Shown: positions 36,381-45,037 of the stretch, in pieces
Position numbering within the stretch: position 1 is the first letter of the stretch
Layout: each line of letters starts with the position of its first letter
The notes under the pieces: generated by a model
Told to the model about the DNA's origin: nothing
Seen by the model: only the letters and a program-made list of their open reading frames with translations
Databases searched by the model: none
Program-made: the position numbers and the translations under genes
Assembly: GCA_913055735.1 (NCBI GenBank)
Contig: CAJXKD010000001.1
Coordinates: 1,708,281-1,772,280 of the forward strand
DNA: 64,000 bases
Reading direction: 5' to 3'
Source of the DNA: an uncultured Rhodospirillales bacterium
GTDB lineage: Bacteria > Pseudomonadota > Alphaproteobacteria > Rhodospirillales > UBA2165

Positions 36381-38198
36381 TCAGGACTTCGGAGGTTTGC
36401 CCTTGGTCTTGTCGGGGGCGTTTGCGTTTGCCGCCGCCGGCTTCTCGACCTTGCCGCCGCCAATCGGCACACCGGCCCGGCGCATGATGACGTATTGCTG
36501 CAAAATGGACAGGAAGTTGTTCCATGCCCAGTAGATCACCAGCCCCGCCGGGAAACGGGCCAGCATCACCGTGAACACCACGGGCAACAGCATGAAGATC
36601 TTGGCCTGCGTTGGGTCGGGCGGCGGCGGGTTCAGCTTTTGCTGCAGGAACATGGTAACACCCATGATCACCGGCCACACACCGATGATCATGATTTCCG
36701 GCGGCGTCCAATCGATCAGGCCGAACAGATTGACGAAGGTCAGCGTGTCCATGGCGCTGAGGTCCTGGATCCAGCCGAAGAACGGTGCCTGACGCATTTC
36801 GATGGTGACGAACAGCACCTTATAAAGGGCGAAGAACACCGGAATCTGCGGCAAGATGGGCAAACAGCCTGCGGCGGGATTGGCTTTTTCGCGCTTGTAC
36901 AGCGCCATGACTTCCTGGTTCATCCGCGCCCGGTCGTCGCCGAACCGTTCGCGAAGCTTCATCATCTCGGGCTGCAATTCCTTCATCTTGCTCATCGCCC
37001 GGTAGGACTTGTTGGCGAGCGGGAAGAAAGCCAGTTTGATCAACACGGTCAGCAACAGAATGGCGACGCCCATATTGCCGACATAATCGTGGATATAGAC
37101 GAGCGCGAAGAAAATCGGTTTGGTGAGGAACTCGAACCAACCCCAGTCGATGGCAAGATCAAAACGCGTGATATTGAGCTCATCCCGATAGCTCGTTACC
37201 AGTTTGGCTTCCTTCGCGCCGGCGAACAGGCGGTTGGCGATGGAGGCCGTGCCGCCGGCCGGGATGACCGTTTCGGCCCCGGCGAAATCGACCTGGTACT
37301 TGTCGACCCCGTTCACCGGCTGGCTATAGAAACGGGCAGTTGCTTTGGTTTCCTGGTTGGGGATCAGGGCCGCCAACCAATATTTGTCGGTGATACCGAT
37401 CCAGCCGCCGGTGGTTTCGGCACGGATAACCTTTTCTTCTTGGATATCGTCGTAGTCGACCTCTTGGAGGACACCGTCGAACACGCCGAGCAGACCTTCG
37501 TGCAGGATATAGAAATCCGTGATTTCCGGTGTGCTGGTCCGCTCGATCCGACCGAAGGGGAAAAGGGTCACGGGCACGGCGCCGGTGTTACGGACACTCT
37601 GCGTGACCGTGAACATGTAGTTGGCGTCGTGATTGAACGCGAGCGAAAAGATCAAGCCTTCGCCATTGTCCCATGTCAGGGTGACGGGCTTGCCCGGGCT
37701 CAAGGTATCGCTGTCTGCAGACCAGCGCGTGGTCGAGGTCGGAACTTTCACGCCGGATGAGACCCAGCCGAAATCGGCAAAATACGGATTGGGTCCGCCG
37801 ACGGGCCTCAAGAGCCGGATGTTCGGGCTATTGGGATCAACTGTCCGCCGGTAGTCGAGCAGGGTGAGGTCGTCGAGCTTGGCGCCGATCAGGGAAATGG
37901 AACCCGAAACCCGTTCGGAAACGATTTTCACCCGCGGCGCGGCTGCGACGGCATTTTCAATGGATTGCTGTGTCGTGGCCTGCTGCGTCGGCTGTGCCGC
38001 GCCTGGCACCGGCACCGGCGTGGCGCCAGGTGCCGTAGGTGCGACGGGCGTCATCGTCGGCGACGTCTCCGTCGTTGCCGTCGTTTGCTGTTCCGCGGTT
38101 TGATCTTCCGGCGGGACGACGGTGCTGTAATACCATTGCCAGCCGATCATGATCGCGACGGCGAGGACGATGGCGATGAGGAGGTTCTTTTGTTCCAT
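36381..38198 (-). CDS. yidC: Membrane protein insertase YidC
   Basis: Inserts and folds inner-membrane proteins, alone or with SecYEG. The 605 residues show the Gram-negative layout: an N-terminal anchor (MEQKNLLIAIVLAVAIMIGW), a Pro/Thr-rich linker, a large periplasmic beta domain (about 85-345), and the five-helix insertase core. The core includes the conserved coiled loop KMKELQPEMMKLRERFGDD and NPAAGCLPILPQIPVFFALY. The ATG at 38198 gives the standard N-terminus; a longer frame to 38429 overlaps yidD and is rejected. It is 20 bases downstream of yidD. Confidence 0.97.
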   Translation of the reverse strand: MEQKNLLIAIVLAVAIMIGWQWYYSTVVPPEDQTAEQQTTATTETSPTMTPVAPTAPGATPVPVPGAAQPTQQATTQQSIENAVAAAPRVKIVSERVSGSISLIGAKLDDLTLLDYRRTVDPNSPNIRLLRPVGGPNPYFADFGWVSSGVKVPTSTTRWSADSDTLSPGKPVTLTWDNGEGLIFSLAFNHDANYMFTVTQSVRNTGAVPVTLFPFGRIERTSTPEITDFYILHEGLLGVFDGVLQEVDYDDIQEEKVIRAETTGGWIGITDKYWLAALIPNQETKATARFYSQPVNGVDKYQVDFAGAETVIPAGGTASIANRLFAGAKEAKLVTSYRDELNITRFDLAIDWGWFEFLTKPIFFALVYIHDYVGNMGVAILLLTVLIKLAFFPLANKSYRAMSKMKELQPEMMKLRERFGDDRARMNQEVMALYKREKANPAAGCLPILPQIPVFFALYKVLFVTIEMRQAPFFGWIQDLSAMDTLTFVNLFGLIDWTPPEIMIIGVWPVIMGVTMFLQQKLNPPPPDPTQAKIFMLLPVVFTVMLARFPAGLVIYWAWNNFLSILQQYVIMRRAGVPIGGGKVEKPAAANANAPDKTKGKPPKS

Positions 38199-38218
38199 TT
38201 TGCCGGTTCCGCTGGCGA

Positions 38219-38542
38219 TCAGGCGTTGCTGGAACTGGGCCGGGAAGCCGGTCCAGAATGAGCCCCAGGATTTGATCCCGAACTGGGTGCGGGCACCGGA
38301 TCGTATCCGGAGTTGCCCCACGGGTGGCAACGGCTGATCCGCTTGAGCGCCAACCAGCACCCGCGAAGGGGGCCATGAGTTTCGATGGCGTCCATGGCGT
38401 ACTGCGAACAGCTGGGCGTGTAGCGGCAATTGTTGCCAAGGATGGGGGATAAAAAGAGCTGATAGACGCGAATGAGAAGGCGCAGGATCAAGCCAAAGAG
38501 GAGGCCCAGGAGGAGGCCAAGTGGCCGCACGAAATAGTTCAT
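38219..38542 (-). CDS. yidD: Membrane protein insertion efficiency factor YidD
   Basis: A small membrane-associated protein that assists YidC-dependent insertion. The 107 residues contain the family signature [19 protein letters not shown] followed by [16 protein letters not shown]. An N-terminal hydrophobic/amphipathic helix and a Ser/Pro-rich tail flank it. Its start overlaps the rnpA stop (TAATG), indicating translational coupling. Confidence 0.95.
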   Translation of the reverse strand: MNYFVRPLGLLLGLLFGLILRLLIRVYQLFLSPILGNNCRYTPSCSQYAMDAIETHGPLRGCWLALKRISRCHPWGNSGYDPVPAPSSGSNPGAHSGPASRPSSSNA

Positions 38543-38940
38543 TATCCCGCCTGTTCCTTTTTGTCGGCTTTTGGAGCCGTTTCCTGGTACGCGTTCAACT
38601 TCTTCAAGGCCTTCTGCAAGTCGCCAAGCAGATCGGCAAATGATCTTTCTGCGGTGGCCGCGCGTCCGATCAGAACATAGTCGCGACCGGGCGCCGCGTG
38701 AACCGAAAGAACTTGGTCTGCTGCCGCCCTAAGCCGGCGTTTGACCCGGTTCCGTGTTACCGCATTGCCGACCCGCCGGCTCACCGTGTAGCCAATACGG
38801 ACGGCAGGCAGCCGCTGGGCTTCCGCCGCGTCGTGGCGCCTTGCCTGCACGATGACACCTGGGGTGACCGCCTTCGCACCTGAGTTCGCTGCCCGTAGGA
38901 AATCGGCGCGGACTTTCAGGCGCACGAGCGGCACGCTCAT
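38542..38940 (-). CDS. rnpA: Ribonuclease P protein component
   Basis: The protein subunit of RNase P, which matures tRNA 5' ends. The 132 residues include the central RNR-type motif [17 protein letters not shown], the N-terminal [14 protein letters not shown] segment, and [11 protein letters not shown] lysine-rich C-terminal extension is present. It lies between rpmH and yidD, the universal arrangement. Confidence 0.96.
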   Translation of the reverse strand: MSVPLVRLKVRADFLRAANSGAKAVTPGVIVQARRHDAAEAQRLPAVRIGYTVSRRVGNAVTRNRVKRRLRAAADQVLSVHAAPGRDYVLIGRAATAERSFADLLGDLQKALKKLNAYQETAPKADKKEQAG

Positions 38941-38959
38941 GGCGGATCGCCTGATCCGG

Positions 38960-39094
38960 TTAAGCAGAAAGGCGCTTGCGGCCTTTGGCGCGGCGGTTCT
39001 TGATCACGCGGCGGCCACCGACTGTGGCCATACGCGCGCGGAAGCCGTGCCGGCGCTTGCGCACAAGTTTACTGGGCTGGTAGGTCCGTTTCAC
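38960..39094 (-). CDS. rpmH: Large ribosomal subunit protein bL34
   Basis: A 44-residue, highly basic ribosomal protein. Reading the minus strand gives [15 protein letters not shown], then [16 protein letters not shown], ending KGRKRLSA, a perfect match to the family pattern. The start is GTG at 39094 with GGAGAAGA upstream. The gene is too short for common length cut-offs. It heads the rpmH-rnpA-yidD-yidC-engB-argB unit. Confidence 0.97.
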   Translation of the reverse strand: MKRTYQPSKLVRKRRHGFRARMATVGGRRVIKNRRAKGRKRLSA

Positions 39095-39132
39095 TGTCTT
39101 CTCCAAGAACGGCACTGATTTGCAAGGCCCGG

Positions 39133-39161
39133 TGTATAGGGGACCAACCCCGCCAAGTCAA
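39133..39161 (-). promoter_or_regulatory. Sigma70-type promoter of rpmH
   Basis: On the minus strand, TTGACT (39156-39161) and TATACA (39133-39138) are separated by exactly 17 bases. The predicted start of transcription is about 30 bases upstream of the rpmH GTG. This is one of the best promoter matches in the window and fits a highly expressed ribosomal gene. Confidence 0.75.
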
Positions 39162-39318
39162 CGATCCCGGACACTTAACGTCACGGAATGGTGACTGGCG
39201 GCGGGCGGCGGTAGGTATTAACAAGACGGGGCATTGGTTAACGGCAAGATTGGCGGATTTCCGGGCTTTCCGGGAGAGGTGTCCGTTTCGGCCGCACGCC
39301 GCCCCTGGATTTGCGATC

Positions 39319-40107
39319 ATGGAACCCTCCGGCCACCGGCCCCCTGAACAAGGTATCGAAGAGGAATTTCCGGCCAAAAAGCTTGGATTTCCGCTGAAAA
39401 GGCTGGTTCCCGTCGCCGTGCTGGTGACGGCTTTGATCGCCGCCTTTGCCCTGGATCTCCACCGATTTCTCTCCTTCGAGATGCTACAGACCCACCGCGA
39501 AGCCCTGCTTGCCTGGCGGACCGACCATCATTTTCTGACGGCTCTGGGTTTCATTGCCCTCTACGCTGCCGCGACTGCAATCAGCCTGCCGGGGGCAATT
39601 TGGCTGACGATCCTGAGCGGTTTCCTGTTCGGCACCCTCGAGGGCGGTATCCTGACGGTCGTCGCGGCAACCACCGGTGCGACGGCGATTTTCCTCGCGG
39701 CGCGTTACGCCTTCGCCGATTATTTCCGTGCCAAGGTCGGCGTCACCGCGCGTAAGATGGAGGACGGTTTTCGAGAGAACGCCATCAGCTACATGCTGGT
39801 GCTACGCCTCGTGCCGTTGTTTCCGTTCTGGCTGGTCAATCTGGTGCCGGCTTTATTAGGCGTGCCCACGTCCGTTTATGTGATCAGCACGTTCGTCGGT
39901 ATTATGCCCGGCACGTTCGTTTATGCGAGCCTGGGTGCCGGCGTCGGGCATTTGATCGAAGCGGGTGAAACGCCCAATCTCGGGGTGATCTTCGAACCGC
40001 AAGTTCTGGGTCCGCTGATCGGTCTCGCGGTTCTGTCACTGGTGCCGGTGGTTTATAAACGCCTAAGACAACGTGTGGGGCGGCGCAACGAGAGTTCTGC
40101 GACGTAA
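39319..40107 (+). CDS. TVP38/TMEM64-family (VTT domain) membrane protein
   Basis: A 262-residue membrane protein of the DedA/TVP38 superfamily. The VTT core includes GFIALYAAATAISLPGAIWL, then SGFLFGTLEGGILTVVAAT, then RLVPLFPFWLVNLVPALLGV and FVGIMPGTFVYASLGAG. Six or so membrane segments are visible. Exact transport roles of the family are debated; some DedA relatives act on lipids. Start choice is uncertain: ATG at 39319 or TTG at 39250. Two bases separate it from an FAD oxidoreductase gene; in some bacteria these two domains occur as one fused protein (recalled, not checked), which supports a joint function. Confidence 0.87.
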   Translation: MEPSGHRPPEQGIEEEFPAKKLGFPLKRLVPVAVLVTALIAAFALDLHRFLSFEMLQTHREALLAWRTDHHFLTALGFIALYAAATAISLPGAIWLTILSGFLFGTLEGGILTVVAATTGATAIFLAARYAFADYFRAKVGVTARKMEDGFRENAISYMLVLRLVPLFPFWLVNLVPALLGVPTSVYVISTFVGIMPGTFVYASLGAGVGHLIEAGETPNLGVIFEPQVLGPLIGLAVLSLVPVVYKRLRQRVGRRNESSAT

Positions 40108-40109
40108 TC

Positions 40110-41537
40110 ATGGCCGATACCATCAATACAGATATCTGCGTCATCGGCGCCGGTTCCGGCGGGTTGAGCGTTGCCTACGTTGCCGCCAATCTGGGGCGCC
40201 CAACCGTGCTGCTGGAACGTGACAAGATGGGCGGCGATTGTCTCAATTACGGATGCGTACCGTCCAAGGCGTTGCTCGCCGCAGGGCACTCGGCCGCCGC
40301 TGCCCGGGGTGGACGGCCGTTCGGCATCATGCCGGGGACGGCGGAAGTATCATCAACGGGCGTGTACAGCCATGTCCGCAATACAATCGCAGCCATCGCA
40401 CCTAACGACTCCGTCGAGCGATACGAAGGGTTCGGCGTCAACGTTATCCAGGCGGCAGGCCGCTTCGTCGGGTCGCGGGAAGTCGAGGCGGACGGGACGC
40501 GGATCACCGCGCGCCGTTTCGTCATTGCCACCGGGTCGGGACCGTTCGTACCGCCCATATCCGGCCTCGACACCACGCCGTACCTCACCAACGAAACGGT
40601 TTTCGATCTCGATGCCGTGCCGTCACATTTGATCATCGTCGGCGGTGGTCCCATCGGGATCGAGATGGCGCAAGCGCACCGCCAGTTGGGGGCGCGTGTC
40701 ACGGTTCTCGAAATGGCGAGCATCCTTCCCAATGATGATCCGGAACTCGTTGCCGTCTTGCGCGGTCAATTGACCGACGACGGCATCGATCTTCGCGAAG
40801 GGGTGAAAGTTGTTGGCACTTCTGCGGAGGCAGGTGGGGTTGCGGTCACCATCGAAGCAGACGGCACACAAAATAAGATTGCCGGGTCCCACCTATTGAT
40901 CGCCGCCGGACGGCGGCCCCATCTGGGCGGGCTGGGATTGGACGCAGCGGGGATTGCCTACGATCAAAAAGGGATCAAGGTCGATGCCCGTCTGCGCACC
41001 ACCAACAAGAAAGTATTCGCTATCGGGGACGTTGCCGGTGGATTGCAGTTCACGCATATGGCCGGATACCACGCCGGAATCGTGATCAAGAATGCCTTGT
41101 TCCGGCTTCCGGCCAAGCAGGATACATCGGCGATCCCGTGGGTGACTTACACGGCACCCGAACTTGCCAATGTGGGACTGACCGAGGCCAAAGCGCGGGA
41201 GCAATTGGGGGACAAGGTGCGGGTCGTTTCCTGGCCTTTCGCCGAGAACGACCGGGCCATCGCCGAACGGCAAACCAAGGGGCTGGTCAAGATCGTCACG
41301 AATGAACGCGGCAGGGTCTTGGGGGCGGGGATCGTCGGCGCGCACGCCGGGGAACTCATTCAAATCTGGCAACTTGCCGTACAGAAGAAGATGAAAATCG
41401 GCACCATCGCCAATACGGTCGCGCCCTATCCCACCCTAAGCGAGGCTTCCAAACGTGCCGCCGGGCAATATTTCACGCCTTCCCTGTTCAGCGACCGGAC
41501 CCGTGCCGTCGTGCGGTTTCTCTCAAAACTAGGGTAA
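40110..41537 (+). CDS. FAD-dependent pyridine nucleotide-disulfide oxidoreductase, class I
   Basis: A 475-residue flavoprotein of the dihydrolipoamide dehydrogenase/mercuric reductase family. FAD-binding GAGSGGLSVAYVAANLG is near the N-terminus, and the redox-active disulfide is in GGDCLNYGCVPSK. The NAD(P)-binding motif is VGGGPIGIEMAQAHRQLG, with VFAIGDVAGG for the second FAD contact. The C-terminal dimerisation domain ends APYPTLSEASKRAAGQYF. It lacks mercury-binding terminal cysteines, and no 2-oxoacid dehydrogenase genes are nearby. It is therefore unlikely to be MerA or a standard Lpd. Tightly linked to the TVP38 gene upstream. Confidence 0.9.
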   Translation: MADTINTDICVIGAGSGGLSVAYVAANLGRPTVLLERDKMGGDCLNYGCVPSKALLAAGHSAAAARGGRPFGIMPGTAEVSSTGVYSHVRNTIAAIAPNDSVERYEGFGVNVIQAAGRFVGSREVEADGTRITARRFVIATGSGPFVPPISGLDTTPYLTNETVFDLDAVPSHLIIVGGGPIGIEMAQAHRQLGARVTVLEMASILPNDDPELVAVLRGQLTDDGIDLREGVKVVGTSAEAGGVAVTIEADGTQNKIAGSHLLIAAGRRPHLGGLGLDAAGIAYDQKGIKVDARLRTTNKKVFAIGDVAGGLQFTHMAGYHAGIVIKNALFRLPAKQDTSAIPWVTYTAPELANVGLTEAKAREQLGDKVRVVSWPFAENDRAIAERQTKGLVKIVTNERGRVLGAGIVGAHAGELIQIWQLAVQKKMKIGTIANTVAPYPTLSEASKRAAGQYFTPSLFSDRTRAVVRFLSKLG

Positions 41538-41584
41538 ACGGCGGGCCGCCACTATTTTGGCGGTATATGGTATAAAAGAACCTG

Positions 41585-43009
41585 ATGGCACTGCGGATCG
41601 GCAAAAACACCCCTGTCGCCAGGAGTTTGTCGTCGCGGCTCCTGCTTTTGACCCTGGCGTTCGTCATGCTGGGGGAGGTGCTTATCTATGCCCCATCGGT
41701 GGCACGTTTCCGTAAAACCTATCTCGAAGAACGCATTGCGGCAGCGCACCTTGCGACGCTTACCCTCGAGGCGCTCGAAAACCGCGACGTCGGGCAAGAG
41801 CTTCAGCAAACGTTGCTGGATCGTGCGCAGACCTACAACGTCGTCTTGAGGACGCCGCGCCGGCACGTCTTCGCCCTCGGCACCGATAAACTGCCGTCCA
41901 TCGATGTGACCTTCGATCTGCGCGAAACGAGTTTCTTCGGTTGGATCGTCGATGCCTTCGCGGCGTTGGCGCAAGACGACAACCGGGTCCTCCGTATCGT
42001 CGCGCCATCGCCGCAGGACCCGGAAACCGTGGTCGAGATCATGATCGACGAAGCACCGATGCGGAAAGCGATGTATGCCTTTTCCGTCCGCATCCTGGCT
42101 TTGTCGTTGGTCATCTCGGGGATTGCCGCAAGCCTCGTCTTTCTCACGCTGCAATGGATGATGGTTCGGCCCATGCGGCGGATCACTGAAAGCATGATCG
42201 CGTTTCGCGCCGATCCGGAGGACCTTTCCCGTACTCTGGAACCCGACGACCGCGAAGATGAAATCGGCGTCGCCCAGCGGGAATTGAGTGTCATGCAGGA
42301 AGAAGTGCGCAATGCGCTTCGGCAGCGGCGCCGGTTGGCGACGCTTGGAGAATCGGTTGCCAAGATAAATCACGATCTGCGTAACTCGCTGGCAACGGCC
42401 ATGCTGGTGTCCGACCGTCTGGGCGATAGCAGTGACCCGAAGATCGTCAAAATGGCACCGCGGTTGTCCAGTGCTATCGACCGCGCCGTGGAGTTGTGCA
42501 ACCAGACACTCGATTTCGTCCGCAATGGCGGCAAGTTGGTCGTTACCCGGTTTTCTCTGGCGGATGTCGTCAAAGAAGTGGGTGCCGGCATCGATCACTC
42601 CGATCTCGGGGTCTATGACTTACGCTGGCACAACGACGTGTCACCCGACTTCCAAATCGATGCCGACCGGGATCAATTATTCCGGGCCTTACTGAATATT
42701 GGTCGCAATGCCGTTCAGGCGGGGGCGCGGGATGTCTGGGTGCGCGCAGAGTCCCGTTTTGGATTCGCGTGCATCGATGTCGTCGATAACGGCCCGGGCA
42801 TTCCTCCCCAGGTGCAGGATAAACTCTTTTCGCCGTTTGCCGGGTCGGCAACGGAGGGCGGTACCGGGCTGGGATTGGTCATTGCCCGCGAAGTGATGCG
42901 TGCCCATGGCGGCGATGTCAATTTGGTGAAAACGGGACCCGACGGGACGACGTTTTGTCTCGAATTGCCATTGCCGACGACATCACCATCCGCGAAAGAT
43001 GAGTTATGA
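41585..43009 (+). CDS. Membrane sensor histidine kinase with HDLRN-type H-box
   Basis: A 474-residue sensor kinase. Membrane segments at about 18-38 and 165-192 enclose a 125-residue periplasmic domain. A HAMP-like linker follows, then the phosphoacceptor region with His263 in KINHDLRNSL. The ATPase domain has ALLNIGRNAVQAG (N box), DNGPGIP (G1) and GTGLGLVIAREV (G2). No response regulator is adjacent. Its stop overlaps the start of the DUF547 gene (ATGA), and it lies 47 bases after the FAD oxidoreductase gene. The kinase thus seems to belong to the TVP38/oxidoreductase/DUF547 module. Confidence 0.9.
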   Translation: MALRIGKNTPVARSLSSRLLLLTLAFVMLGEVLIYAPSVARFRKTYLEERIAAAHLATLTLEALENRDVGQELQQTLLDRAQTYNVVLRTPRRHVFALGTDKLPSIDVTFDLRETSFFGWIVDAFAALAQDDNRVLRIVAPSPQDPETVVEIMIDEAPMRKAMYAFSVRILALSLVISGIAASLVFLTLQWMMVRPMRRITESMIAFRADPEDLSRTLEPDDREDEIGVAQRELSVMQEEVRNALRQRRRLATLGESVAKINHDLRNSLATAMLVSDRLGDSSDPKIVKMAPRLSSAIDRAVELCNQTLDFVRNGGKLVVTRFSLADVVKEVGAGIDHSDLGVYDLRWHNDVSPDFQIDADRDQLFRALLNIGRNAVQAGARDVWVRAESRFGFACIDVVDNGPGIPPQVQDKLFSPFAGSATEGGTGLGLVIAREVMRAHGGDVNLVKTGPDGTTFCLELPLPTTSPSAKDEL

Positions 43010-43827
43010 AATCCGCGAGTCTCCTTGTATTGCTGTTTATCGTGACGGCGGCGACGAATGCGTTGGCGGCACCCAAGGCGGATCTCTGGCAGAAATGGAC
43101 GGCCCATGATCCCGCCTCGACCGTTCGAGTGGATCACGCTGCTTGGGGACGGTTTCTTGCCCTGTATGTCGTTCCCGGCAGCGATGGGATCAACCGGGTC
43201 GCCTACGGCCTCGTAGCCGCCGAGGATCGTGCGCGCCTCGACGCATACATAGATGGGTTAGCGACGGTCGCGGTCGGAACATTGAACCGGGACGAACAAC
43301 TCGCCTATTGGATCAATCTCTACAACGCGCTCACGGTCCGGGTTGTGCTCGACCACTACCCGGTGGACAGCATCCGCGACATCGACATTTCGCCGGGCTT
43401 CTTCGCCGATGGGCCTTGGGGCAAGAAGCTTGTCAGGGTGGACGGAGAGGAGATCAGTCTCGACGATATCGAACACCGGATCCTGCGGCCCATTTGGCGG
43501 GACCCCCGGATTCATTACGCGGTCAATTGTGCCTCGCTCGGTTGTCCCAATCTGCAGCCGTTTCCGTACGAGGCGGCAACCGTAAGCCGCATGCTCGAGG
43601 CGGCCGCGCGCGTGTTTATCGCCAGCGACCGGGCCGTTTTCTTCGAGGGTGACAAGTTGGGCGTCTCAAAAATCTATGACTGGTTTGCCGATGATTTCGG
43701 CGGCACTGACGCCGAGGTCATTGCCCATATCGCACAGTTTGCGCCGTCTGAATTGAAGAAGCGGCTCGCGGGGCAAACCGATATCGATGTGTATCGCTAC
43801 GATTGGCGGCTCAACGACGCGAGTTGA
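43006..43827 (+). CDS. DUF547 domain protein, exported
   Basis: A 273-residue protein with a Sec signal peptide (cleavage near ALA-APKAD, residue 22). The DUF547 signatures are clear: NRDEQLAYWINLYNALTVRV and RIHYAVNCASLGCPNLQP, with paired cysteines and histidines that look like a catalytic or metal site. The family's biochemical function is not established; it has a cysteine-protease-like flavour. Start overlaps the kinase stop by 4 bases. It is convergent with the rRNA methyltransferase gene. Confidence 0.85.
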   Translation: MKSASLLVLLFIVTAATNALAAPKADLWQKWTAHDPASTVRVDHAAWGRFLALYVVPGSDGINRVAYGLVAAEDRARLDAYIDGLATVAVGTLNRDEQLAYWINLYNALTVRVVLDHYPVDSIRDIDISPGFFADGPWGKKLVRVDGEEISLDDIEHRILRPIWRDPRIHYAVNCASLGCPNLQPFPYEAATVSRMLEAAARVFIASDRAVFFEGDKLGVSKIYDWFADDFGGTDAEVIAHIAQFAPSELKKRLAGQTDIDVYRYDWRLNDAS

Positions 43828-43829
43828 GG

Positions 43830-45029
43830 CTAGTCGAACGCCAGCATGAGGCCTTTTAGGTAAGACGATTCCGGTAAGTTGGGATGGACCGGATGATCCG
43901 GCCCGGCTCCCGAGGCGCGCAGGATGCGTACTTTGCGTCCGGCGCTCTGAATGCCTCGGCATATCTCGTCGCGGAAAACATCCGGCGAGACGTTGTAGCT
44001 GCATGACGCGATAAACAAGAAGCCATCATTGTCGACGGTGGCCGCGGCCAGACGCGCTAACTTACGGTATCCACGAAGTCCCGATTTGAGGTCTTTTTTG
44101 GTTTTGACGAACGCCGGCGGATCGGTGGCAACCAATCCGTAGCGTTCGCCTGCGTCGGCCAGTGCTTCCAGCTTCTCGAATGCATCGCCTTGTTCCCAAC
44201 GGCAGCGGTCGGCGACACCGTTGAGTTCCGCCGTGCGGCGGGCGAGGTCGAGCGCATCCTGGGACCGGTCGACGCCGGTCACGTCGGTGGCACCGGCCAT
44301 CGCGGCGGCAACGCCGAATCCGCCGCCGTAGCAATAGACGTCGAGCATCCGCTGGCCGTCGGCGAATTGGGCAGCGAAGCGGCGATTGTCGCGCTGATCA
44401 TAGAACCAGCCGGTCTTCTGTCCGCCCGCCAAGTCGGCGGCGAATTGGAGATCGCCCTCATGGCCGGCGACGGGCTGGCCGAGATCACCTTTGGCGACCC
44501 TTGAATAGGTATTGAGACCTTCGCGGTGGCGGGCGGGGCTGTCGGCTCGGATGGCGACGGCAGAAGGGCTCAATGTCTTTTCAATCGCCGTCATCATGGC
44601 GGGCAGCATCAATTCCGCCCCGGCGGTATTCGGCTGTACCGTCACCGCATCGCCGAAACGGTCGATGATGAAACCGGGAAGCCCGTCCGCCTCGGCGTGC
44701 ACGAGCCGATAGAAAGGGGCGTCGAACAATCGCTCGCGGATGGCGAGGGCGCGCCGCAATCGTTTCATCAAGAAGGTTTCGTCTATTTGGACGAACGTAT
44801 CGTGCGAAAATATCCGGGCCGCGATCAGGGCATGCGGATTGAAGGTCGCGATCCCCACCGGCTTGCCGTCGACCCGGCGCAACTCGACCAGACTGCCCGG
44901 CTCGACATCGCGGGCGTTGTTATCCATGCGCACTTCGTTGGAATAGGCCCACGGGTGGCCGTTGCGAATACGACGGTCACCACCTGCGATGAGAAAAACG
45001 CAGGGGAGTGATGTAATGGGACCTTCCAT
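43830..45029 (-). CDS. rlmI: Class I rRNA methyltransferase, RlmI family
   Basis: An S-adenosylmethionine-dependent enzyme of the RlmI type, which methylates C5 of a cytosine in 23S rRNA. An N-terminal PUA-like domain (RNGHPWAYSNEV, about residues 25-90) precedes the Rossmann domain. The SAM motif is DVYCYGGGFGVAAAMAGAT, followed by TDPPAFVKTKKD (motif IV) and the catalytic cysteine in FIASCSYNV. The ATG at 45029 is preferred to a TTG at 45041. The ggt stop lies 8 bases upstream, so the two may be co-transcribed. Confidence 0.87.
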   Translation of the reverse strand: MEGPITSLPCVFLIAGGDRRIRNGHPWAYSNEVRMDNNARDVEPGSLVELRRVDGKPVGIATFNPHALIAARIFSHDTFVQIDETFLMKRLRRALAIRERLFDAPFYRLVHAEADGLPGFIIDRFGDAVTVQPNTAGAELMLPAMMTAIEKTLSPSAVAIRADSPARHREGLNTYSRVAKGDLGQPVAGHEGDLQFAADLAGGQKTGWFYDQRDNRRFAAQFADGQRMLDVYCYGGGFGVAAAMAGATDVTGVDRSQDALDLARRTAELNGVADRCRWEQGDAFEKLEALADAGERYGLVATDPPAFVKTKKDLKSGLRGYRKLARLAAATVDNDGFLFIASCSYNVSPDVFRDEICRGIQSAGRKVRILRASGAGPDHPVHPNLPESSYLKGLMLAFD

Positions 45030-45037
45030 CAAAAAAC

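Noticed and set aside
36327-37760. Long plus-strand reading frame opposite yidC
   Set aside because: Antisense to yidC, with an Asp/His/Gln-rich product lacking any domain.
39180-39195. Inverted repeat GTCAC-N6-GTGAC upstream of rpmH as a regulator site
   Set aside because: Short and isolated, no known regulator match, and it lies upstream of a strong constitutive-looking promoter.
40110-41537. Mercuric reductase
   Set aside because: No N-terminal HMA domain, no C-terminal cysteine pair and no mer genes nearby.
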